Positions 35,030 through 43,897 of a DNA stretch of 64,000 nucleotides are shown here, in pieces. The DNA is from Pseudomonadota bacterium (GTDB lineage: Bacteria > Pseudomonadota > Alphaproteobacteria > Rhodospirillales > Magnetospirillaceae): NCBI GenBank assembly GCA_023458315.1, contig JAEXAH010000018.1, positions 1-64,000 of the forward strand, written 5' to 3'. The notes beneath the pieces are model-generated. The model was not told where the DNA came from. It was given only the letters and a program-made list of their open reading frames with translations, and did no database searches. The stretch's first letter is position 1. Each line of letters opens with the position of its first letter. The position numbers and the translations under genes are program-made.

Positions 35030-35929
35030 TCACGATTTCGGCCACAGATGCGGCCGCCCCACCAAGGGATCAATGTCGGTGCAGATAGCCAGCGCGCGGT
35101 CAAGCAGGGCAGGGTCGAAGACAGCCCCGGACCAAGCCAAGACATCGGCAACTTGGTGCGGCGCGGCGATGCCCACCACGACCGAGGTAATGGCGGGATG
35201 GTTCCTGCCACCCGCCAACGCCAGGCTTTCCAGCGGCACCCGCGCCTCATCAGCCAGGGCGCGCAGGGCGGCGAAGGCAGGGGCGGCGGAGCGCAGTACC
35301 GGCGGCTGTTGGTCCTGAGCAAGGAAAATCAGCCCTTGCAAAAAAGCGCTGCGGGTAAACACGGCGACACCGCGCTCGGCGCATCCATCCAGCACTCCGC
35401 TATCGGAAAAGTCGCGGTTGACCAGATTGAGCGGGACCTGAACCGCCGCCAGAGCGGGCCAATCGGCCAACAGATGTTCAAGCTGTTCCGGCAAATAACA
35501 AGATGCGCCCAGGCGGCCAATCACCCCCTCGTCCTGTAGCCGCTGTAGACAGCGCCGCACGCCGGGCCGCGCAAGGTCGGTAGCGCGGTGCATCATCACG
35601 ATATCCAGACAACTCACGCCCAGGGCGCGGCACGAGGCGGCGATGGCCACCTCCACCTCTTCCTCGCCGTCGGCGCGCAAACCGGGAACCTTGGTGACGA
35701 TCAGCGGTCGACGACCACGCGCCGCCATCCAACCGCCGATACGTTCTTCCGCGTCGCCATACGCGCGGGCAGTATCCAGGCAGCGCAACCCGCCGTCCCA
35801 TGCGACATCAAGTATGGCGGCAGCGGCGCCGTCATCGGGACGGCCGCCGCTGTTACTGACGCCGTAATCCATGCCAAGCTGGACCGTTCCCAGAGTCAGC
35901 GGGGAGATTGCAGGTGAGGGGATCGCCAT
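35030..35929 (-). CDS. Aldo/keto reductase
   Basis: 299 aa TIM-barrel oxidoreductase. SPLTLGTVQLGMDYGVSN begins the barrel; catalytic tetrad positions are visible as CLDTARAYGDAEE (Asp, Tyr), IVTKVPG (Lys) and IVMMHRATDLA (His). VVVGIAAPHQVADVLA is the NADPH-binding end. It reduces an aldehyde or keto group, perhaps of a sugar intermediate of the neighbouring operons; such reductases are found in several nonulosonate loci. Start overlaps the regulator stop as ATGA, so the two are co-transcribed. Confidence 0.83.
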   Translation of the reverse strand: MAIPSPAISPLTLGTVQLGMDYGVSNSGGRPDDGAAAAILDVAWDGGLRCLDTARAYGDAEERIGGWMAARGRRPLIVTKVPGLRADGEEEVEVAIAASCRALGVSCLDIVMMHRATDLARPGVRRCLQRLQDEGVIGRLGASCYLPEQLEHLLADWPALAAVQVPLNLVNRDFSDSGVLDGCAERGVAVFTRSAFLQGLIFLAQDQQPPVLRSAAPAFAALRALADEARVPLESLALAGGRNHPAITSVVVGIAAPHQVADVLAWSGAVFDPALLDRALAICTDIDPLVGRPHLWPKS

Positions 35930-36600
35930 CAGGATTCCAAAGGGGGCAACACGGACAGGCGCAACAGGCGGGGCGTCAGTACCCGCTCGCGCGGCATCAA
36001 CTGCAACAGCGCCTCGTGACCGGCTTGGGCGTTTTCCACCGCGGTCAGGATCGCAGCATCAACTTCGCCCAGTTCAGTCAGCGACTTCCGAACCGGAAGC
36101 CCAACCACCCCTTCCCGACTGCTGTGCGGGTCGACTACCCCCAGCAGGGTGATCGCCGACCGCTCGCGCGCCGTGATCGCGCCGATCTCCGCCAGCTCGC
36201 TGACGCCGTAAAGCGCGACGCGGGTCCAGCCCCGCTCGGCGCATTCATCAAACAGGTCGGTAAAATTGGCGCAAGCCTTGCGGTAATAGCTGAGGCCCGA
36301 TGTCAGATAATCCGCCGTCAGGCGCATCTTCTCGCTCAGACCCATAGGGGTCAAGTAGTACGCGTAGCGGTTGGGTGGGATCTGGGTCACTTTCACCAGA
36401 CCTTTGTTGACGCAACGCTTCAAATAACTGTTCGCCAAGCCCAGCGCGATTCCCAGCTCGCTGGCTATGGACCGTTGCGTCACCTGGCTGTTGCGTTCGA
36501 TCGCTTCGAGCAGCCCCAGCGTGGTCGCAGCACTCTCGTTACCCTTCGCGCTCTCGGACATCTTGCCACTGGTCGACGACGCTGACATTAGCTTGTTCAT
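35929..36600 (-). CDS. Winged-helix (MarR/EPS-type) regulator with C-terminal nucleotide-sugar-binding-like domain
   Basis: 223 aa. Residues about 25-100 form a winged HTH: TQRSIASELGIALGLANSYL is the helix-turn-helix, then NRYAYYLTPMGLSEKMRLTA as in EPS-associated MarR-type regulators. Residues about 120-215 (RVALYGVSELAEIGAITARE then ITLLGVVDPHS and VVGLPVRKSL) resemble the Rossmann-like N-terminal domain of PglD-type sugar acyltransferases, which bind UDP-sugars. It probably represses this and linked glycan promoters and may sense a nucleotide sugar; the sensing role is inference. The ATG at 36600 lies inside palindrome 36595-36609; a start at Met5 (36588) is also possible. Confidence 0.72.
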   Translation of the reverse strand: MNKLMSASSTSGKMSESAKGNESAATTLGLLEAIERNSQVTQRSIASELGIALGLANSYLKRCVNKGLVKVTQIPPNRYAYYLTPMGLSEKMRLTADYLTSGLSYYRKACANFTDLFDECAERGWTRVALYGVSELAEIGAITARERSAITLLGVVDPHSSREGVVGLPVRKSLTELGEVDAAILTAVENAQAGHEALLQLMPRERVLTPRLLRLSVLPPLES

Positions 36601-36609
36601 ACATTGAAC
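36595..36609. promoter_or_regulatory. Operator-like palindrome at the regulator start
   Basis: GTTCATACATTGAAC: perfect 5+5 inverted repeat overlapping the regulator's proposed start codon. On the minus strand a TTGACG (36631-36626) and TTCAAT (36608-36603) spaced by 17 bases form a possible promoter whose -10 lies in the palindrome; transcription would then begin near 36596, favouring the internal start at 36588. The centre is 73 bases, about seven helical turns, from the next copy at 36668, allowing looping or cooperative binding. Confidence 0.6.
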
Positions 36610-36656
36610 AATCTAATCATGGAACCGTCAACCGTGCAAGTTTTAGCCGGAAGGGT

Positions 36657-36687
36657 TTGACAGCCTCGTTCATATCATGAACAATAT
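36657..36687 (+). promoter_or_regulatory. Probable promoter of the second nonulosonate operon
   Basis: TTGACA at 36657-36662 is a consensus -35 box; AACAAT (36680-36685, 17-base spacing) or CAATAT is the likely -10. The palindrome 36668-36682 fills the spacer, the classical position for a repressor site. The first gene starts at 36720, leaving a short leader. Confidence 0.5.
36668..36682. promoter_or_regulatory. Operator-like palindrome inside the nonulosonate promoter
   Basis: GTTCATATCATGAAC: 6+6 inverted repeat (GTTCAT-ATC-ATGAAC), the most symmetrical of the three copies. It lies between the -35 and -10 boxes upstream of 36720, 11 bases after the start of TTGACA; the copy at 24477 is 10 bases after the start of TTGACG. 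Confidence 0.62.
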
Positions 36688-36719
36688 CGTGCTTCCGCGA
36701 CCAAATCCGTTGGCAGACA

Positions 36720-37532
36720 ATGACCAAACCCAGAAAAGGTGTACTGATCCCGGTCCGCCTGACCTCGGAACGCCTGCCCGGCAAGGGGTTAAGGGACTTG
36801 GTCGGCCAACCGGTTCTTTACCATCTGCTTGACCGGGTCAAGGCCAGCCCACACGTAGTCGATCCTGCCGATATTGTGGTGTGCACCACCACCGACGCCG
36901 AGGACGACCGCCTGACCGAGGCTGTTCAAGCCTATGGCGCGTCAGTATTCCGCGGTAGCCGCGACGACATCATCGCCCGCTTCCACGCCGCCATGGAGCA
37001 GTTCGACTTTGACGCGGTGATCCAGGTCAACGGCGACAACCCACTGACAGATACCCTATACATGACACTGACCATGGACCGGCTGCTGGCCGACCCGTCG
37101 CTGGACATCGTCGTGTGCCGCGACCTGCCGCTGGGAACCGCCTCATGCAGCTTCACCCGGCGCGCCATGGACAAAGTGATGCGGCATTACCGCAGCGACC
37201 GCAACGACACCGGCTTCGTCTATTTCTTCACCCGCACCGGCATCTGCAAGGTCGGGACCGTGGACCCGGTCTCGCCCGACCACATCCTACCCGACGCGCG
37301 ACTGACGCTGGATTATCCCGTCGACTTCGCGCTTTTCCAACACATATTCGCCACGCTACAGCCACCGGACCGACTGATCACCCTGACCGAGGTAGTGCAG
37401 TTCCTGCACCAGCATCCCGAATGGCGCGAAAGCAATATCGGCGTCGACAAGGATTATTGGGAGCGCACCCGGCAGAAGGCGGTTCTGGAATACGTAGACG
37501 CCGACGGGGTACGGAAAAGCATCCATGTCTGA
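36720..37532 (+). CDS. NeuA/SpsF-type cytidylyltransferase
   Basis: 270 aa. GVLIPVRLTSERLPGKGLRD is the nucleotide-binding loop of CMP-acid synthetases; DAVIQVNGDNPLTDTLYM has the metal-binding Asp. The C-terminal part (NIGVDKDYWERTRQKAVLEY) is longer than in the two paralogues at 32362 and 44877. It should activate the acid made by the NeuB paralogue two genes downstream. First gene of an operon extending to 46618; overlaps the following gene by 8 bases. It has only a weak ribosome site. Confidence 0.77.
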   Translation: MTKPRKGVLIPVRLTSERLPGKGLRDLVGQPVLYHLLDRVKASPHVVDPADIVVCTTTDAEDDRLTEAVQAYGASVFRGSRDDIIARFHAAMEQFDFDAVIQVNGDNPLTDTLYMTLTMDRLLADPSLDIVVCRDLPLGTASCSFTRRAMDKVMRHYRSDRNDTGFVYFFTRTGICKVGTVDPVSPDHILPDARLTLDYPVDFALFQHIFATLQPPDRLITLTEVVQFLHQHPEWRESNIGVDKDYWERTRQKAVLEYVDADGVRKSIHV

Positions 37533-39099
37533 ACGCCGTTATCTTTGGGTCATCTCGATTCCGTTGACCCGCTGGCTGTGGCGCGAACTGGCCGCCGAAC
37601 TGGCCCAGCGCCACGGGTTGGAGCCGGTGCTGATCGTCGCCAGCGAGGAAGAGCGCAGCTTCTACGCCAACCTGCACGGGCAGGACTGGGACGGCCACAT
37701 CGTCGTGCGAAGCGATCCCTATGCCACGGTCCTGAGCGACGAGTCGGCGCAGGAACCACTGAAGGCATTGCAGCAGCGGGCCGTCGCCTATGAACGCCGC
37801 CATGGCATCACCTTGCAGCGCGCCATGGTGCTGGCCGACCGCCACCTCGGCCGCGCCTTCATGGTCGGCGGACAAGGTTATCCCCGTTCCGCCATGGCTC
37901 TACGCGCCAACCACGAACGCAACCTGCGCGCCTGCATGGCGTCAATCGATTTTTGGGAGGAATTGGCGGGACGCTTCCCCCCGGTGCTGGCTATCAGCCA
38001 TAGCGGCGGCGGCGGCGTAATGGAAAAGCCCCTGTCGCTGCTGTGCCGCGAACGTTCGATTCCCTTCCGCACCCTGGCCCCCGCGCGCTTCGGTGCCCTT
38101 TACTATTGGGGCTGGGACGAATTCAACGAATCGCCCGAGCTTGAACAGACAGTGGCAGCGGCGCCCGAGCCCTCGAGCGAGGAGATCGCGGCGGCCCAGG
38201 CGCGGGTGTCGCCCACCGGCATGTCCACCAACAAGCTGCTGTGGCAGCGGCTGATGCGCAAGCTGGGCTGGCGCACCATCGCCTACCAGATCGCCTATTC
38301 GACCGCCCAGCGCCCGTGGTGGTGGCTGAAAGGCTACCGCAAAGCGCGTGTCGGCGCTCGGCTGGGCGAGCGTATCCGCAACCTGATCAACGCACGGCTG
38401 AACCTGAACTATCTGAACCGCCACGCGCTGCGCGACCTGACGCAGTTGGACGAGCGACGGATCGTTTACTTCACCCTGCACAAGGAACCCGAGGCCTCCA
38501 CCTTCGTTTATGCACCGCACGCCTCGAACCAATATGCCCTGCTGTTGGAGCTGGCGCTGAGCCTGCCGGCCGACGCCCAACTGGTGGTGAAGGAACATAT
38601 CTGGGCCTTACACGATCGCACGCCCGACCTCTACGACAAGCTGCGGCAAATCCCCAACGTGGTGCTGGCCCACCCACTCGCCAACAGCCTGGACATCGTG
38701 CGCCGTGCCGCCATGGTCTGCGTCATCAGCGGCTCGGCCGGCTACGAAGCCGCCGCCCTGGGCAAGCCGGTGGTGCATTTTGGCGACCATGCTCCGCTGC
38801 GGGTGCTGCCCCATGTCCATTTCCTCAATCCCGGCACCGACATGGCCCGCATCCCCGCCATCCTGGACAGCGCCGACGATGCCAATGCCCGAGCCCGGCG
38901 CGAGGCCGACGGCGCGCGCTATTTCCTGGCGGCCGAGCGGTTCTGCATGGATTTGGGAGATATGGACATGGCTTGGCGGAGCGCGGCACCCGAGCCGCAG
39001 GAACTCGACCGCCTGATCCGGCACCTGCTTGTCGGCCTGCCCGATGGCTGGGCCGCCCCCCATATTTCCCCTCTCATTGACAGCAATGTGGCGCCATGA
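37525..39099 (+). CDS. Capsule-type GT-B glycosyltransferase (KpsC/KpsS-related)
   Basis: 524 aa. The C-terminal half has the series common in capsule-polysaccharide and nonulosonate transferases: RIVYFTLHKEPEASTFVYAP, ASNQYALLLELALSLPADAQ, LVVKEHIWA, VCVISGSAGYEAAALGKPVV and FGDHAPLRVLPHVHFL. The N-terminal half contains DRHLGRAFMVGGQGYPRSA. No signal peptide or membrane segment, so it acts on the cytoplasmic side. Probably transfers the CMP-activated acid made by its operon partners. ATG at 37525; coupled to the synthase by ATGA. Confidence 0.7.
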   Translation: MSERRYLWVISIPLTRWLWRELAAELAQRHGLEPVLIVASEEERSFYANLHGQDWDGHIVVRSDPYATVLSDESAQEPLKALQQRAVAYERRHGITLQRAMVLADRHLGRAFMVGGQGYPRSAMALRANHERNLRACMASIDFWEELAGRFPPVLAISHSGGGGVMEKPLSLLCRERSIPFRTLAPARFGALYYWGWDEFNESPELEQTVAAAPEPSSEEIAAAQARVSPTGMSTNKLLWQRLMRKLGWRTIAYQIAYSTAQRPWWWLKGYRKARVGARLGERIRNLINARLNLNYLNRHALRDLTQLDERRIVYFTLHKEPEASTFVYAPHASNQYALLLELALSLPADAQLVVKEHIWALHDRTPDLYDKLRQIPNVVLAHPLANSLDIVRRAAMVCVISGSAGYEAAALGKPVVHFGDHAPLRVLPHVHFLNPGTDMARIPAILDSADDANARARREADGARYFLAAERFCMDLGDMDMAWRSAAPEPQELDRLIRHLLVGLPDGWAAPHISPLIDSNVAP

Positions 39100-40148
39100 A
39101 GTTCGAACACGGTCAACGCCCCTACATCATCGCCGAAATCGGCGCCAACCATAACGGCGACGTCGATCTGGCAAAGAAGATGATCGACACGGCCAAGAAC
39201 CTTGGCTGCGACGCAGTCAAATTCCAGTCGTGGGACACCGACCTGTTCGCCCAGGTAGTGTATGACGAGAACCATTTCCTACAAGACGACTACCGTAACC
39301 GCCAGGACCATACGCTCAAGTCGATCGTCGAAGAGTTCCGTACCACACCGGAGGAACTGACCGAGTTGGCGACTTATTGCCGTCAATTGGGGATCGACTT
39401 CCTGTCGACGCCGTTTTCGTCGGCCCAGGTGGATCACCTGGTCGCACTGGGCGCGCCGTTCCTCAAGATCGCCTCGATGGACTTGGTGAACGACCCGCTA
39501 CTGCGCCACGCCGCACGCACCGGCCTGCCCATCATGCTGTCGACCGGCTTGTCCAGCCTAGCCGAGATCGAGCATGCGATCGAGACAGTGGAGGCGGAGG
39601 GCAACAAGCAGATCATTCTTCTGCATTGCATTTCCATCTATCCGCCCGCCGACGAGGACGTGCACCTCAACGTGATGGACACCCTGCGTCAAGCCTTCGG
39701 CTATCCGGTCGGCTTCTCCGACCATACTCTGGGCACCGACATTCCCATCGCCTCGGTGGTCAAGGGCGCCGTGGCCATCGAAAAGCATTTCACGCTGGAC
39801 AAGGACATGTTCGGCTGGGACCACAAGATTTCCGCCGACGCGGCGGAAATGGGGGCCATCGTCAAGGGCGCGCACAAGGTGTGGGCGGCGCTCGGCAACC
39901 CCCGCAAGGTAGTCAGCGAAGCCGAAATGAAGAAGCGCGCCGCGTTCCGCCGCAGCGTAATCTCGGCGCGTGCCATCAAGGCTGGCGAGGTGATCGGGGA
40001 AGGCGACCTTACCTTCAAACGCCCTGGCACCGGAATTGCCCCCAACATCGCACCTATGCTGATCGGCATGGTCGCCGCGCGCGATATCCCCCACGACAAG
40101 GTATTGACGTTTCAAGATCTGCAGATGAACGGATCAGGTGTCAAATGA
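39096..40148 (+). CDS. NeuB-family nonulosonic acid synthase (second paralogue)
   Basis: 350 aa. YIIAEIGANHNGDVDLAKKM and CDAVKFQSWDTD begin the TIM-barrel; PIMLSTGLSSLAEIEHAIET, LLHCISIYPPADEDVHLN, PVGFSDHTLGTDIPIASVV and AIEKHFTLDKDMFGWDHKIS are family segments. The C-terminal SAF domain starts near RRSVISARAIKAGEVIG. It condenses phosphoenolpyruvate with a 2,4-diamino- or N-acetyl-hexose. With LegB/LegC-like genes at 9.9-12 kb and PtmE-like at 45.6 kb, legionaminic acid or a relative is possible, but no NeuC/LegG-type hydrolysing epimerase is seen. Confidence 0.85.
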   Translation: MKFEHGQRPYIIAEIGANHNGDVDLAKKMIDTAKNLGCDAVKFQSWDTDLFAQVVYDENHFLQDDYRNRQDHTLKSIVEEFRTTPEELTELATYCRQLGIDFLSTPFSSAQVDHLVALGAPFLKIASMDLVNDPLLRHAARTGLPIMLSTGLSSLAEIEHAIETVEAEGNKQIILLHCISIYPPADEDVHLNVMDTLRQAFGYPVGFSDHTLGTDIPIASVVKGAVAIEKHFTLDKDMFGWDHKISADAAEMGAIVKGAHKVWAALGNPRKVVSEAEMKKRAAFRRSVISARAIKAGEVIGEGDLTFKRPGTGIAPNIAPMLIGMVAARDIPHDKVLTFQDLQMNGSGVK

Positions 40149-41008
40149 CCAAAATCGCCATCTGCACGGCTTTTTACGAGGCCGCGCGGAAGTTCGTGCC
40201 GGAATACGGCGAAGGATTGCGCGCTGCGGCTGCGGGGCACGATGTCGTGCTGGTGGCCGCCATTGACGGCTTTGCAGATCACGAACGCTTGTCGGAAACG
40301 TTCGGCGTTCCAGTCCACGCCGTGCACCCCGGCACAGGAATGACACCAGCCCAGGTCCGCGTCGCCATGGTACGCGGCGCGCTTGAAACCGATGCATCCG
40401 CGCTTGTCTTTTGCGACCTCGATGATCACCTGTTGCCTGCGGCGCTGGACAATCACTCGGCGGCGCTAGCGACCGCCGACATCAGTTACGGCGACCTTGA
40501 GATCATGGACGAGACGGCCCATCCCGTGGGCCGCCGTTTTTTCGACTCGGCCAACGTACCAACCAAGGTTTCCGATTCCCACGCCGTGCTGCTGCGTAAT
40601 TTCATCGGCTTCGGTAATGCGGCGATCCGCCGTACCGCGTTAATGCCGACCGTGCCCGACATCCCCGCAGACGCCTTGGCCGCCGATTGGTGGTTTTTCA
40701 CTGTGTTGCTGGATCGCGGCCTGACCGCGGCGCGCACCCCCGGTCCGGTCGGGTGCTACCGGGTCTATAACTCCAACGCCTTGGGCTCGGTCGATTGGAT
40801 CACGCCGGAACTGCTGCAACAGCGGTGCGCGATCATGGAAAACCATTACCGCACCCTGCCGATAACGCCCTGGCGTGCCGCCGCGTTGACGGCGGTGCAA
40901 GCACTGGCCGAACAAGTGCGGCGGAACCCGCCCCCGCCCTGTCCGGCACCGCCTGGTGTCTGGTTCGATGACGTCACCCACGTCCTGACCGACAATATTC
41001 GCAACTAA
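40145..41008 (+). CDS. GT-A-type glycosyltransferase (GT2-like)
   Basis: 287 aa. KIAICTAFYEAARKFVPEY starts a GT-A fold, ALVFCDLDDHLLPAALDN gives a D-x-D metal/nucleotide motif near residue 100, and ADISYGDLEIMDE follows. ADALAADWWFFTVLLDRGL resembles the acceptor-side segment of family 2 transferases. The ATG at 40145 overlaps the synthase stop as ATGA; a longer reading through the synthase is a frame shadow. Donor and acceptor unknown. Confidence 0.7.
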   Translation: MTKIAICTAFYEAARKFVPEYGEGLRAAAAGHDVVLVAAIDGFADHERLSETFGVPVHAVHPGTGMTPAQVRVAMVRGALETDASALVFCDLDDHLLPAALDNHSAALATADISYGDLEIMDETAHPVGRRFFDSANVPTKVSDSHAVLLRNFIGFGNAAIRRTALMPTVPDIPADALAADWWFFTVLLDRGLTAARTPGPVGCYRVYNSNALGSVDWITPELLQQRCAIMENHYRTLPITPWRAAALTAVQALAEQVRRNPPPPCPAPPGVWFDDVTHVLTDNIRN

Positions 41009-41062
41009 TGCCGCCCAGGTCCGCGCCTGGTGTGGACCGCCCACCTTTTGTGGAAAACGCAC

Positions 41063-41617
41063 ATGCAACCTTCCTTTTTCCTGACTGGTGAAAAGATCGC
41101 ATTGCGCGGCTATCTGTCGTCGGACATGGTTCTCTATCGGCACTGGGTCGAGAACCCGCAGGTCAACCATTTCCTGGAAATGGGGGCGCGACCGCTCAGT
41201 GACACCGCCCTCAACGACATCTACAAATCCGCGACCGAGCGCGACGACACCATCGCCTTCATCATGGTTGACCGTACCACCGGAATGCCCGTGGGCACCG
41301 TCGGCCTATACCAGATTCAGTGGGTGTGTCGACGGGCTCAATTCAACATCCTGATCGGCGAACCAGCGGCGTGGGACAAGGGCTTCGGTGCCGAAGCGGC
41401 CAGTTTGCTGTTGGACTATGCCTTCGACAAGCTAAACCTGGAATCGGTGTATTTAGGCGTCAATGCCGAAAACCGGCGCGCCGTGCGCTCTTACGAGAAG
41501 TCCGGCTTCGTGCACGAAGGGACTCGGCGCAAGATGGTCTATCGCAACGGCGAATATTATGACGTGCACATGATGAGTGTGCTGCGCGAGGAATGGCTGG
41601 CACGCGTCAAGGGCTAA
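41063..41617 (+). CDS. GNAT N-acetyltransferase (LegH/PseH-like candidate)
   Basis: 184 aa RimJ/RimL-type GNAT. EKIALRGYLSSDMVLYRHWV opens the fold, FNILIGEPAAWDKGFGAEAA carries the CoA loop and VNAENRRAVRSYEKSGFVHE the conserved C-terminal helix. The ATG at 41063 follows GGAAA; the 54-base gap after the GT gene is the largest within this operon. The sugar-amine made by the DegT enzyme at 42608 or by the LegC-type enzyme is a plausible acceptor. Confidence 0.76.
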   Translation: MQPSFFLTGEKIALRGYLSSDMVLYRHWVENPQVNHFLEMGARPLSDTALNDIYKSATERDDTIAFIMVDRTTGMPVGTVGLYQIQWVCRRAQFNILIGEPAAWDKGFGAEAASLLLDYAFDKLNLESVYLGVNAENRRAVRSYEKSGFVHEGTRRKMVYRNGEYYDVHMMSVLREEWLARVKG

Positions 41618-41621
41618 ACCG

Positions 41622-42611
41622 ATGACCGCCGTTGTCGTCGTCGGCCTGGGCCGCATGGGCAGCCGCTATGACGCGGTGCCCAACCCGGTGCCGCAATCCC
41701 ACATAGGCGCCGTCCTGGGGACTGTCGGCCTGTCGTTGGCCGCCGCCGTCGACCCCGACCCCGAAGCGCGCCGCCTGGCCGCGACGCAATGGGGCGACAG
41801 GCTTGCCGGAAAGCTATGCGCCGACCTCCCCGAGGCGGCAACCCAGGCTGTCATCGTGCTGTGCGGCCCGACCGCCTGCCGCAAGGAACACGTGGTCGCC
41901 GCCCTGGCGCACGCGCCCCGGCTGCTGCTGCTGGAAAAGCCGCTGGCGGGATCTTTGGCCGAGGCGGCGGCGATCGTCACTCTGCTGCGGAATGCGGGCG
42001 TGCCCGCCCGCGTCAATTTTCACCGCCGCTTCGACCCCGGCTTCCGCAGCCTGCGCGCGGCGTTCCATGGCCGCCCACTGGGTGCCACCTTTCGCTACGG
42101 CAAAGGGTTGTTCAATTACGGCAGCCACGCCGTCGACCTGATGACCGAATGGCTGGGCGTGCCGGTCGAAGTGCAGGGACTGGGCAGGCCAACGTCCAGC
42201 CCGATTGGCGCCGAAGATCCCAACCTGTCGTTCCGCTGCCGCAGCCGCGACGGAGCGGAAGCCTTGTTCCTCGCCGTATCGGGATGCCCCTATGACCTGT
42301 TCGAAGGCGAAGTGCTGTTCGAGGACGGCATGGCCTGGTTCAGCGGCGGCGGCGGCGAGCGCCGTGTCTTCCGGCCGCAAGCGGGCGTCCATTACAAAGG
42401 CTATGCCCACCTTTGCGAGGAAAGTCGCGAAACCGGCCAAGTCGCTGGACTGCCCGGCCTTTACGCGGCCATCCGCGATCATGTATCTAGCGGGGCGCCC
42501 CTGCCCGGTTGTACCCCGGAACACGCCCTGGCGGGAATGAATGTGCTCGATGCCGCCTTGCGGTCGTCCGCAACCGGAGGCCAATCGATGATGATGGAGG
42601 AATTTGCATGA
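41622..42611 (+). CDS. Gfo/Idh/MocA-family sugar dehydrogenase
   Basis: 329 aa. TAVVVVGLGRMGSRYDAVPN is the dinucleotide-binding start and RLLLLEKPLAGSLAEA the E-K-P motif; NYGSHAVDLMTEWLG supplies the catalytic His segment. It overlaps the DegT aminotransferase downstream as ATGA. Pairs of this kind oxidise a hydroxyl and then aminate it (GnnA/GnnB, KdnB/KdnA and kanosamine enzymes are known examples), so a keto-sugar feeding the next enzyme is likely. Confidence 0.8.
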   Translation: MTAVVVVGLGRMGSRYDAVPNPVPQSHIGAVLGTVGLSLAAAVDPDPEARRLAATQWGDRLAGKLCADLPEAATQAVIVLCGPTACRKEHVVAALAHAPRLLLLEKPLAGSLAEAAAIVTLLRNAGVPARVNFHRRFDPGFRSLRAAFHGRPLGATFRYGKGLFNYGSHAVDLMTEWLGVPVEVQGLGRPTSSPIGAEDPNLSFRCRSRDGAEALFLAVSGCPYDLFEGEVLFEDGMAWFSGGGGERRVFRPQAGVHYKGYAHLCEESRETGQVAGLPGLYAAIRDHVSSGAPLPGCTPEHALAGMNVLDAALRSSATGGQSMMMEEFA

Positions 42612-43897
42612 GCGCGTCGACTTTGGCCCTGTTGGGCGGCACCCCCGTCGTCAGCAAGCCGCGCCCGGCCTACAACACCATCGGCGCCGCAGAAAAGGCG
42701 GCCGTCATGGAAGTGCTGGATTGCGGCGAATTGTCGGGCTTCGTCGCCTCGCCCGACCAGTATTTCTGGGGGGGCAAGCAAGTGCGCGCCATTGAGGAGG
42801 CGTTCAAGCGCCATTTCGGCGTCAAACATGCCATCGCCGTCAACTCGGCAACCTCGGGTTTGCATTGCGCCACCATGGCCACAGGCATCGGGCCGGGCGA
42901 CGAAGTGATCGTCTCGCCCTACACCATGACCGCGTCCGCCACCTCGATCATCATGTGCGGCGCCCTGCCGGTGTTCGCCGACATCGAGCCTGACACCTTC
43001 GGCCTGGACCCCACATCCGTCGAGGCCAACATCACCCCGAATACCCGGGGCATCATGGCGGTCAACATCTTCGGCCACGGCGCCCGCCTGGCAGAATTGC
43101 GCGCCATCGCCGACCGCCACGGCCTGTTCCTGATTGAGGACAACGCCCAAGCCCCAGACGCGCTCTATCGCGGCGCCAAGACCGGGACCATCGGCGATGC
43201 CGGCGTGTTCAGCCTGAACCGCCACAAGACCATGCAGTGCGGCGAAGGCGGCGTAGTCATCACCAACGACGACAAGATCGCCCTAAAACTGGCCCTGATG
43301 CGCAATCACGGCGAGGTGATCGTCGGTCCCATGGGTATTGACGACATCGTCAACACGGTGGGCCTGAACTATCGCATGGGCGAGATGGAAGCCGCCGTCG
43401 GCCAAGTGCAGTTCGCCAAACTGCCCGAATTGAACCGCCAGCGCATCGAACTGGCCAATTGCCTGACCGCCCGCCTGTCGGAATTGCCGGGCATCACCCC
43501 GCCGAAAGTCGAGACTGGTTGCTCGCACGTCTACTACATGTACGTCAGCAAGATGGACGAAGCCGTCGTCGGCATTCCCCGCGACCTGTTCGCGGCGGCA
43601 CTGACCGCCGAAGGTGTGCCCATGCGCGCGGGCTATCTCAAGCCAATCTATCTTGAGCCCATGTACCAGCGCCGCATCGCCTTCGGCCGCAACGGCTTCC
43701 CGTTCTCGGCCCATCCGCGCCAAGTCTCTTACGATCGCGGCATCTGCCCGTTGGTGGAACATCTACAGGATCACGAAGTACTGCTGACCAGCGTCTATCC
43801 GCCCATGACCGTGGCCGACATGGGCGCCATCGCCGATGCCTTCGACAAGGTGATGGAAAACCGCGACGCCTTGAGAGCGCATCAGGCCAGCAAATGA
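42608..43897 (+). CDS. DegT/DnrJ/EryC1-family aminotransferase
   Basis: 429 aa. TLALLGGTPVVSKPRPAYNT is the opening seen in AHBA-synthase/inosose-type members; LFLIEDNAQAPDA carries the PLP Asp (Asn instead of Ala follows it) and FSLNRHKTMQCGEGGVV the Schiff-base Lys. Longer than the three other DegT enzymes in the window (374-400 aa), with extra residues between about 340 and 400. It should aminate the ketone produced by the preceding dehydrogenase. Substrate unknown; a hexose phosphate or nucleotide sugar is possible. Confidence 0.83.
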   Translation: MSASTLALLGGTPVVSKPRPAYNTIGAAEKAAVMEVLDCGELSGFVASPDQYFWGGKQVRAIEEAFKRHFGVKHAIAVNSATSGLHCATMATGIGPGDEVIVSPYTMTASATSIIMCGALPVFADIEPDTFGLDPTSVEANITPNTRGIMAVNIFGHGARLAELRAIADRHGLFLIEDNAQAPDALYRGAKTGTIGDAGVFSLNRHKTMQCGEGGVVITNDDKIALKLALMRNHGEVIVGPMGIDDIVNTVGLNYRMGEMEAAVGQVQFAKLPELNRQRIELANCLTARLSELPGITPPKVETGCSHVYYMYVSKMDEAVVGIPRDLFAAALTAEGVPMRAGYLKPIYLEPMYQRRIAFGRNGFPFSAHPRQVSYDRGICPLVEHLQDHEVLLTSVYPPMTVADMGAIADAFDKVMENRDALRAHQASK

